Assembly (NCBI GenBank): GCA_032718475.1
Contig: JAUCBJ010006289.1
Coordinates: 1-64,000 of the forward strand
Length of the DNA: 64,000 nucleotides
Direction of reading: 5' to 3'
DNA from: Nemertoderma westbladi
Taxonomy: Eukaryota; Xenacoelomorpha; Nemertodermatida; Nemertodermatidae
The notes under the pieces were generated by a model that searched no databases, had not been told where the DNA came from, and saw only the letters and a program-made list of their open reading frames with translations. Numbering within the stretch: the first letter of the stretch is position 1; each line of letters opens with the position of its first letter. Shown piece after piece: positions 57,008 through 64,000 of the stretch. Position numbers and translations under genes: made by a program.

Positions 57008-57796
57008 CTACTCAATAATGTCGTAGAGGCCCTCGGTAGTCGAGTCCATCATGCCCATTATGGAGGCGGCGTTCCCGATAAGGATGGCGATCAGGATACG
57101 CTGGAGGAGGAAGCGCTGAGACCTGGGCTCCATGGTTACGGCGTGGAGCTTCCGGCCAACCTCCTTGAGGAAACTGGCGGTTTCGGGGCCGGGCTGTCCG
57201 AACGTTTCGAACGCCACCAGGTGGAATATGTAGCCCCTCCTAACCAGCCCCTCGTACTTCCCCGATTTCACAGCCTCTGTTTCCGCCGCCACACGACCCC
57301 CTCCGGCCTGACTGGAGGCGAGGTGGCTGGGCGCGAGCGGGTCCCAGACGGTAGCGTCCCAGGTGAGCAGGTGACCACTATGCCACGGGATGGATGTCAC
57401 ACCATCTACCCATTTGTTGCTGCCATCCCTGCAGAGACCCGGTGGTTCCAGGAGAGACGGTACTCCGCAGCTGGCCAATAATCGCTTCACTATGTCATTG
57501 ATCATAGTGTGTCTGGGATGCCGGCCAGCGCTTCTCTTACACAATAGACTGTGCAGACCATCCGCTTCAACTGGGTTAACGCAACGGGCGCAGCTGTGGG
57601 GTTCCATAACCTTGCATCCCAGCCTGGTAGCGATGGAGATCCGGAATTGTGAGTTATTAAGTTTCAGCCCGAGGGAGGAGGCTGGGACTGCGTCTAACCA
57701 GCAGCCCGCTACGCTGGAGCTTAACGAGTTCAGGCGGGCGATGTCGACTGGCGAGGACGACGAACAATGGAATCCTCGTAGATCGGCTGCATCCAC
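57008..57796 (-). pseudogene. LINE ORF, C-terminal CCHC and restriction-like endonuclease
   Basis: Continues RT-thumb sequence (RLNSLSSSVAGCWLDAVPAS) into CARCVNPVEADGLHSLLC (C-x2-C-x9-H-x3-C), RSAGRHPRHTMINDIVKRLL and LLEPPGLCRDGSNKWVDGV, then LLTWDATVWDPLAPSHL, the D...D pattern of the restriction-like endonuclease that nicks target DNA in R2/NeSL-type LINEs. It ends IGNAASIMGMMD and a stop at 57008. One missing base near 57745 separates it from the preceding frame. Confidence 0.8.
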
Positions 57797-59092
57797 GAAC
57801 TCTGCATACTGGAGGAAGGCGATGGATCACTCGCAGGGACGTGGGTTCTCCACTGCTCCAGGGCTCGGGTAATCGACTGGTCAGCGACGGTCTCCCGCGG
57901 CGTGAAGAGGCGCCCCGCCAGATCGGCACTAGCAGCCGCGGAAGCCAGGAAGGCGGAGGGTGCGAGCTGCGTAGTGCTGGTCAGGCCGAGGCCGCCCACG
58001 CGGGCGGGGAGACACGCCTGCAACCAGGCTCGGTCGTCGATTCTCGTGTTTGCTACCTGTTGGAGGGTGTCTCTCACAGTCCAGTCGAACTCAGCGAGGA
58101 GGTCGGGTTTTGCAAAGCATGGCGTGGTGCGGAGGAAATATGTCAACCGAGGGATGGAGAAGGAATGTTTGAGAAGGTAGAAGGCGTGGTGGGCTTCTAT
58201 GAGAGGGAGCCGCAATGTCAGCGTGGCTAGATCATCGACTTTACTGCGCAGACAGGACTGAATGGCTGCATCTCCTATCGGGGCACCCAACATCGTCAGT
58301 TCCCCTAAAGGGGGGGATCTATTCCTGCCACAAACCTCCTCGATAGCACTCAGGATGACCGAACGTGATTCCTCCGACTCAGGCCCGAGGAAGAACAGCT
58401 CGCACTTGGTGGGTTTCACCTCAAAGGCCGCACTTCGCTCCCTCTACAATGATGGTCCGGAGGTCGTTGTGGACTACCCGGAAGTCATCGCCAAGGTTAC
58501 CATCATCGAGGTACCAGTTGTTGAGCCTGAACTCCAGAGACTGTACTGCCGGGTTGATGGTGTCCCCGAAGAGTTTGGGCCCATCCGTGTCGCCCTGCTG
58601 GACGCCTTCGTCGGAGAGGAGGATGTTGTCTGACCCGCCGTTGATGAGGTAGCTGGACTCTCCGTACGCTACCAGAGTGTAGTTGTAAATGGCTGGGTAG
58701 CTCTGGAGGACTGTGTCTAGCATTGTGTCGCGGCGGATCGAGTTGAATGCATTGGCAAAGTCAACCTTTAGGAGGACAGTACCGGGATCATTTGGCGAGT
58801 CCACCATCCTTCTCGTTGCGTGGGCGGCTGCCTCCACACCACCCTTGGTCCCAATACCGAGCTGGACCGAGCCGTACGAGGTCATCCGCTCGCCCTTAAC
58901 CAATGTCCCAGCGAACTTTGAGGTCAGTCGGCGCAGGGTCAACCCGACGGCGATGGGACGGATTCCTCCCGAACTCTTCGAGAACGCGAAGAGGTTGGCA
59001 CCAAAGAATATCGGCCGCACACAGAGAGGAACTTCACTGGCGACAACGACGTCTGTAAAGCGGCATAGACTGGCGACTAACCGCGTCGCCAT
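57730..59092 (-). pseudogene. LINE reverse transcriptase region (two frames)
   Basis: Frame one (59092-58421): LFAFSKSSGGIRPIAVGLTL, VLLKVDFANAFNSIRRDTML (catalytic Asp), GVQQGDTDGPKLFGDTI and NNWYLDDGNLGDDF (YLDD in place of the common YADD/FADD). Frame two (58419-57730): KPTKCELFFLGPESEESRS, LTMLGAPIGDAAIQSCL and LPARVGGLGLTSTTQLAPSA, typical of the thumb region. An extra T at about 58422 causes the shift. All catalytic motifs are intact. Confidence 0.85.
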
Positions 59093-60770
59093 TGGTTGGT
59101 CCGATGAGTTCCTTGAATATTTGAGGCCGAATACCGTCCGGCCCTCCCACGCTACCGCAGGGAAACGAGAGGAACAGCTCGCGAACCACTCCCGGGGTGC
59201 AGGAGTTGGCAGTGGTCGGGATGGGTAGGGCCGGATCGCGTTTATCCACCGGACGACTGGGGTGTTTGAGCCGGAGCGAGTCGAGGGTCTCCTTCGTGTT
59301 TGGGGCTAAGGAGTCCTTGGAGGAGGCGATCCGAATGGCCCCTTTGATGTCGCTGTCCTCGATCTTCTCCGCGACGGCGGTGGCGAGTCGGGATATGTCG
59401 TCCTGTGTCTGTTTAGCACCACGAGCAGGTGGGTGTGGCTGGATGAGCAATGGGTCCAAAGGATCGTTGCGAAAGGTCTGGATCCTCCGGTTGACCTCTG
59501 GTGGCGCTTTCCACCCCGGGGCGGGGATGCATTTGTGTCCGACCTGGAGCAACTGGACCCAAACTCCGACATCTGATGGGTTGGTGACGATGGAGGAAAG
59601 AGTGTCCGAAAGAAGCTCGGCGAGGTTGTTTCTCGCGCCCTTCGGGAATTGTCTGAGTTGCTTGGAGCGACAACCGAGCAACTGTTCGAGCACCTCCATC
59701 GGATCGGTGATGTTAGTAGCCGATGAGACGGGCTGCTGACTGGAGGGGGCGGGCGTGGGGTAGCTGGTCGATGTACTGAGGAACGGTTTCTGTCCCCCAC
59801 CAGGGCACCTCAACCGATCAGCCTTGAACGGCCCATGAACTCGGAGGAGGCCATTCGAGTTCACCAAAACTTGCTTCCGGCATTCGGGACATAGTGGGAA
59901 GGACACCCCAGGCCCCGACATGGACGCGTCTACAGTGCTGGGTGTAGCGGAGGTGTCTGAGACTCGCGCAGGGTCACCCTGCGGAAGTTGGATAGGGTGA
60001 GGGGTGACTGGTAGGCATTTCGCGAGCGACTTAATATCCTGGAGGAGGAGTTCCCGGAATGGTTGGATGGTCAAGTCGTTGATGCACCGGGTAGATCCGC
60101 CCTCGATACACGCCTTGGCGAAGCAGCAGAGGTAAACTCCACATTGGTGCGAGTTCAATTGCCGCTTTATCAGGGGAGGGTCGATTGAAATGTTGGGGGC
60201 AGGGACGTTAAGCCTCTCAGCCTCCCGGGACGCCCACTCGACGATGGATCCGGTGACGGAGGTATTGGTGCCCCCCAATGAGTCGAAGTAGCAAAGGCGA
60301 GCCTTCTTAGGGTGGAGGACCGCCAGGACCCAGTGGTTGCCGTTGAGGTTGACGGGGAAAACGATCGTATCGAGCGCGAATATGTCGCAGTTCCGCGTCC
60401 AGCCTTTAACCGAATTGTATCCATGTTTAGGAGACATGTAGAGGTCATAGAAATGATGGTTGAAGACCTTTACATTCTCGTTAGCACTGGCGAGAGAGCA
60501 GAGGATGGTGTGGATTAAGTTGTCCATTAACCACGACTCCCCCCTGAGAGAGTCTATATCCCTCTTGTAGAGGGAAATGCCGGCCAGTTCAAAGACATCT
60601 TCGGCCAGATGAGGGGGGTCCTTGTTCAGGATGCTTTCTGATAGGATGATAACGCTGTCTTCGGAACTCATCTGGAGTAGGTAGAACGGCAATAAGATTA
60701 AAAATAAATTAAAACAATATGACAGTATCACAGTATGATTATTGATATGTTTACAAAGCCTTTTAGTCAC
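59034..60770 (-). pseudogene. LINE ORF N-terminal part: Ulp1/C48 protease, zinc finger, RT start
   Basis: 578 codons; the likely start is Met34 (MSSEDSVIILSES, 60671) rather than the upstream hydrophobic leader. A SUMO-protease fold is clear: RGESWLMDNLIHTIL, catalytic His146 in NGNHWVLAVLHP, Asp163 in CYFDSLGG, Gln204 and Cys210 in QLNSHQCGVYLCCFA. A zinc finger follows, CPECRKQ...VHG...RC (C294, C297, H312, C322), then a linker and the RT entry SFPCGSVGGPDGIRPQIFKE. A frameshift near 59085 moves into the main RT frame. Ulp1-type proteases are known in NeSL-clade LINEs. All protease catalytic residues are intact. Confidence 0.85.
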
Positions 60771-60818
60771 TGCAGTACTGGTCGTATCGGTACAGTGCCA
60801 ACTGCAACTACAACTTTA

Positions 60819-61660
60819 CAGAATTTATATTTTGTAAAAGCATAACTCGTATTCCAGGAATTAAATATAATTTCGCACCCATACCACCAAAATCTTTAGC
60901 ACTCAAGGAACTTAAAAGATTTGATTGCTCTGCTGGCTGGTGAAATGAATGTGTCCAATGACCCAATGAATCCAATGACATATTGGATTGCCAGTATTAT
61001 TACGGAAATGTAACAGCGCTTTTGCATTAGCAGACTCCACAGTTTTTCTGTCAGGCGCATTCTCTTGCGCATAATGATAACCTAGGACAGTATGTGCATT
61101 TTGCCAGGCAAGATCATTCTTCACATCAATTGCACTTGCAGTATATTTTTTTTTAAAATCAACATGTTCCTGAGTATAATTACCAAATTGCATTTCTCTT
61201 AGTATTTTTGAAACAAAGTGATGGGAAATAGGTTCATCAGTTGAACTCTTTACTTCATCAAGAAATACTGCTTCAAAATCTCCAAATAAATAGTGTAGAG
61301 AACATTGCTATAGCCTCCAATTCATCAGTTGTACGAGGAACCCTGGCATTTTTGGCTGCACATTTTTGCCATATTTTGTATCCAGGGATTGTAGAAAGAG
61401 GAGGCATTCTAAACAATTGGCGAAATGTATCAATACCATTGACTGAAAGAGCACCAATATCCCTACCTTCCTTGGTATGTGTATGTATACTCCATATTGG
61501 TAGATCTCCTATTGGTAGAAGTTGGGCTGGATCACCCACAAAGACAATTCCTATACGTTCTAAATCTACTTTAACGTCCTTCAACCTATCAAAAACTGCT
61601 TGGAAAAGAGATCTGCCAAACATGGTGAATTCATATGTGACAATAAGCATTAGATCTTCT
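60819..61660 (-). pseudogene. Pif1-like helicase, central part
   Basis: From 61650: LIVTYEFTMFGRSLFQAVFD (Walker B region; the usual DE reads YE), then IGIVFVGDPAQLLPIGDLPI (motif III, GDPxQLxPxGD), FRQLFRMPPLSTI. After a frameshift near 61300: ISHHFVSKILREMQFGNYTQ with EHVDFKKKY, AWQNAHTVLGYHYAQENAPD, then after another shift SAKDFGGMGAKLYLIPGIRV with MLLQNINS ending at the LINE insertion. Pif1 helicases unwind DNA and occur in Helitron-type elements and in host genomes. The N-terminal part with Walker A is cut off by the LINE at 61661 and would lie beyond the window. Confidence 0.78.
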
Positions 61661-62076
61661 CAAGTTTCAAGTTTATTATATTTCATTCTCCTACTGCATA
61701 GTACATAGATACTTTAACAAACAAGAACCATAATAAAAATAAATCAACATAAAGCCCCACCCTTGCTGATAGCAGAGCTAGTGCTGCGAGGGTGGACACT
61801 TTTTACAGTAGGGGGGGGGGGGGGGGGGGGGGGGGGCGTGCTATTTGCTTATAATTTTGAATAATTTAGAAATATATTGTAAAACTTAAATCTTAAGTAA
61901 CCATCTATTTTTACCTCGGGTATTAAAGAGCAAGAGACAATATTAAAGAAAGAAAATAAAAATTGTTGAAACAAACAGAGAATAACCATTACAAGAAAAG
62001 AAAGTGGTGGAAGATGGAAATATAAGAACGAACAGTAGGTATAAAAAATGTGACTAAGAGGATATTCAAATGTTTA

Positions 62077-62601
62077 TTAGGAAAATATTTTAGACCGAGC
62101 TGTTATCATTGTAATAAATTGGAAAAAATTGACCTTTTTAGAGCAGATGAAAATTTGTTTTTTGATTTTTTTGAACGAATGTCGAGTGGCACCGAGTTCC
62201 AAATGACAGGACCTCGAAAACTCAGGGATCGTCGAAGAAGGACATATAGTTTCGGAGTTAATATCGTACATGAATTTTGCGACGGAGTGTTCGTATAGTT
62301 TGTTAATGGGTAGTATATTCAGTTTTTTGTAAAGCGGCAAAGAAGATGATCGATAGTGGGAAAATGTTATACAACGTAAGAGTTTATTAACTTTGATTCG
62401 TAAAGGTTTAAGTATTGTTGAATATGTATTACCCCACAAGATAATTCCGTAGTTAATGTATGGATGTACTAAAGAAAAGTATAAGGTTTTAAGAATATTT
62501 AGAGGAAATACATAGCGCAGTTTGTAAAAAATTCCGGAAGATTTAGATATTTTTTTCAGAATATAATGTGTGTTTTCCAGGTTAGTTTTGAATCGACCCA
62601 T
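62077..62601 (-). pseudogene. LINE ORF2 C-terminal part
   Basis: MGRFKTNLENTHYILKKISK, ALYFSLVHPYINYG-like segment (LYFSLVHPYINYGIILWGNT), LPLYKKLNILPINKLYEHSV and a Lys/Phe-rich end. This is the usual RT-thumb and C-terminal region of CR1/jockey-like LINEs. Separated from the RT frame by a frameshift region at about 62600-62770 whose product can be read as LNKNTLMTSNSVPQIKIDNT in another frame. Confidence 0.75.
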
Positions 62602-62772
62602 ATCCCCAGTAATTTAGTGCTATCGGTTAAATTTATTTGGGTGTTATCTATTTTTATTTGTGGTACAGAATTGGAGGTCATTAGGGTACTGTTTGTAAAA
62701 ATGGTATATTCAGTTTTTTTTAAATTTAGTAAAAGTTTGTTATCAGTTAACCAGTTATTTAGTTTTGAAAGT

Positions 62773-63981
62773 TCATTGTTCGTGCTGTTGAGTAGGTAGT
62801 GAATGTTCCGTTCCTGTTAAGTGAATGTTAGAATGTGAGTTTAACAGAGTTGTATCGTCAGCAAAGAGTGTCGAAAGTAACTTTGTAACATTCGGTAGGT
62901 CGTTGATAAAAATAAGAAAGAGAGTCGGGGACAGGACCGAACCTTGGGGGACACCGCAAGACAGTGGTAGGAGGGAAGAGTTCTGACCATCTATTGTAAC
63001 AAATTGATAGCGGTCGGTTAAAAAATTTTTAAAAAGATTTAATGGGGTGCCTCTGACACCATAGGCCTCCAGCTTCTTTAGTAGTATACTGTGGTCCACG
63101 GTGTCAAAGGCTTTTTTCATATCTATATAGACAGCGCAAGTATGAAAGTGAGAGTCAAACATGGAGTGGATCTGTTCAGTTATAGAGAGAAGTGCATGAG
63201 CAGTAGAAATTTTTGGTCGGAATCCATATTGTGATAGAGTGATTATATTGTATTTGTTTAAGTAAGATTGTAGTTGTTCATTCAATATTTGTTCTAGAAT
63301 TTTGCTAAAGATTGGAAGAAGGGAAATAGGACGGTAATTGTTAGGATCGTACGGGTCGTCAGATTTGTAAACCGGGATGACTTTGGCAGTTTTTAAAGAG
63401 TCTGGAAAAAAGCCATGCGAAATTGAAAGGTTAAATAGAGAGCATAAATGGTGGGAGAGAGGTTCGGCGGCAAGTCTAATGAGTGAAGGGGGAAATGGAT
63501 CGTTAGTACTGCAATTTAGCTTAAGTTGAAGAATTTTATATTGTACCTCAAGAGGAGATGTTTCGGCCAGAGAGAAAGAATTAGGTCGGGTATGGGATAA
63601 ATGGCGGAGTGGGGACGATCTAGGTCGTGTTGGTAAAGTACTTTGCAGTTTGGGTCCTACAGTAGCAAAATGTTTATTAAACGTTTCGGCAATTTCTTTA
63701 GGGTTGGAAATAATTTTGGAATGGATATTTGTTTTAATGATTAGTTTCTTTGGGGATAATTTCGCTGAAGATTTATGAAGTACGGAGTTAATAACAGTCC
63801 ATGTTTTACGGATGTTGTTGGAATTTTGTTCAAATTGCTTAGAGTAATATTTTTTTTCAGCAGCCCTAAGTGTAGATGTTAAACGATTACGGTAAGAATT
63901 GAACAGCAAGCGGTTAGTTTCAGTTTTATTTTTTATGTATTTACGGTACAGTTTTTCTTTAGTTCGTATAGATTTAAGCAA
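62773..63981 (-). CDS. LINE reverse transcriptase (partial ORF2)
   Basis: 402 open codons. Pre-RT helices (EKLYRKYIKNKTETNRLLFN, AAEKKYYSKQFEQNSNNIRK), ETFNKHFATVGPKL, SLAETSPLEVQYKI, then RT: DPNNYRPISLLPIFSKILEQ, QYGFRPKISTAHALL, CAVYIDMKKAFDTVDHSILL (catalytic Asp), YGVRGTPLNLFKNFL, SCGVPQGSVLSPTLFLIFIN, TLFADDTTLL (FADD). The listed Met is internal; the frame probably continues upstream past the window with the endonuclease. RT motifs are intact, but the downstream part is frameshifted. Confidence 0.88.
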   Translation of the reverse strand: MLKSIRTKEKLYRKYIKNKTETNRLLFNSYRNRLTSTLRAAEKKYYSKQFEQNSNNIRKTWTVINSVLHKSSAKLSPKKLIIKTNIHSKIISNPKEIAETFNKHFATVGPKLQSTLPTRPRSSPLRHLSHTRPNSFSLAETSPLEVQYKILQLKLNCSTNDPFPPSLIRLAAEPLSHHLCSLFNLSISHGFFPDSLKTAKVIPVYKSDDPYDPNNYRPISLLPIFSKILEQILNEQLQSYLNKYNIITLSQYGFRPKISTAHALLSITEQIHSMFDSHFHTCAVYIDMKKAFDTVDHSILLKKLEAYGVRGTPLNLFKNFLTDRYQFVTIDGQNSSLLPLSCGVPQGSVLSPTLFLIFINDLPNVTKLLSTLFADDTTLLNSHSNIHLTGTEHSLPTQQHEQ

Positions 63982-64000
63982 ATTCTCAGTTATCCATGGG

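Larger units (their letters stand above)
56646..60818 (-). mobile_element. Full-length NeSL-like LINE with Ulp1 protease
   Basis: 4173 bp, inserted in the helicase coding sequence and flanked by a 7 bp duplication CAGAATT (56639-56645 and 60819-60825). Encodes Ulp1/C48 protease, zinc finger, RT, CCHC and restriction-like endonuclease in that order. The 3' UTR (56646-57007) is AT-rich with GATGATAATAATGAAGTAAC repeats. The short 5' UTR suggests near-complete reverse transcription. GC-rich coding region. Three single-base frameshifts only. Confidence 0.85.
61661..64000 (-). mobile_element. CR1/jockey-like LINE, runs off window
   Basis: The 3' end at about 61661 shows AATAAACTTGAAACTTGAG on the element strand, a short tandem tail. 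The 3' UTR (61661-62076) contains a G26 tract on the plus strand (61811-61836). Coding sequence on the minus strand fills 62077-63981 and extends past the window. Inserted in the Pif1 helicase frame. Same general clade as the LINE at 30051-35145, but far better preserved. Confidence 0.85.

Noticed and set aside
61661-64000. HUH/Rep endonuclease upstream of the Pif1 helicase
   Set aside because: The space is occupied by the CR1-like LINE up to the window end, so the presence or absence of Rep cannot be judged here.
1-64000. CRISPR array, prophage or bacterial operons
   Set aside because: All short regular repeats are contiguous minisatellites without spacers, and the coding content is eukaryotic TE sequence.

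Overview
The window looks like animal nuclear DNA: AT-rich, gene-poor and packed with nested transposable elements (TEs) of metazoan types (P, Merlin, piggyBac-like, pogo/Tigger, PIF/Harbinger, Mutator-like, Penelope, copia, gypsy/CsRn1, several LINE clades). A marine invertebrate is likely, perhaps an echinoderm or allied deuterostome judging by repeat style, but the species cannot be named from sequence alone. Only one ordinary host-type gene is convincing: an intronless secreted acid-lipase gene (16882-18294, minus). Coding islands at about 38.8-42.7 kb and 57-60.8 kb are visibly GC-richer than the rest and are retroelements.

Layout. 0.95-2.0 kb: decayed Mutator-like transposase. 2.6-3.4 kb: unknown coding fragments. 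3.5-9.7 kb (minus): a broken copy of an uncharacterised multi-copy family, its N-terminal part at 9.2-9.6 kb and C-terminal half at 3.5-5.0 kb, split by a Merlin transposase (5.1-6.1 kb) and a 2.6 kb palindrome (6.2-8.9 kb) that itself holds a smaller terminal-inverted-repeat (TIR) element. 9.76-13.9 kb: a nearly complete P element with TIRs, THAP domain and imperfect target duplication, broken by a SINE-like insertion and two frameshifts. 14-16.6 kb: TE debris. 16.9-18.3 kb: lipase. 21.6-24.7 kb: copia-like gag-PR-IN (minus) interrupted by a Penelope-like element whose 3' end carries a hammerhead-like core. 27.2-29.0 kb: second Mutator-like relic. 30.0-35.1 kb: CR1/jockey-like LINE split by a piggyBac-like element, followed by another Penelope tail with a better hammerhead-like core. 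36.3-36.7 kb: Harbinger fragments. 37.6-43.1 kb: a foldback structure with satellite-like arms, one arm holding an intact CsRn1-type gypsy element with identical 115 bp LTRs. 43.2-51 kb: pogo-derived element, modular repeats, LINE and Tigger relics. 51.5-53.8 kb: several minisatellites.

54.4-61.7 kb (minus) is the most interesting part: a Pif1-like helicase followed by a linker and a ubiquitin-specific-protease-like (C19/USP) domain, probably one large element protein. It is interrupted by a complete 4.17 kb LINE carrying a SUMO-protease (Ulp1/C48) domain, zinc fingers, RT and a restriction-like endonuclease; removing that LINE and one 7 bp duplication joins the helicase frame exactly. A second CR1-like LINE (61.66 kb to window end) interrupts the helicase upstream. 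Most coding elements carry stops or single-base frameshifts. The lipase and the CsRn1 element are the clearly intact genes.
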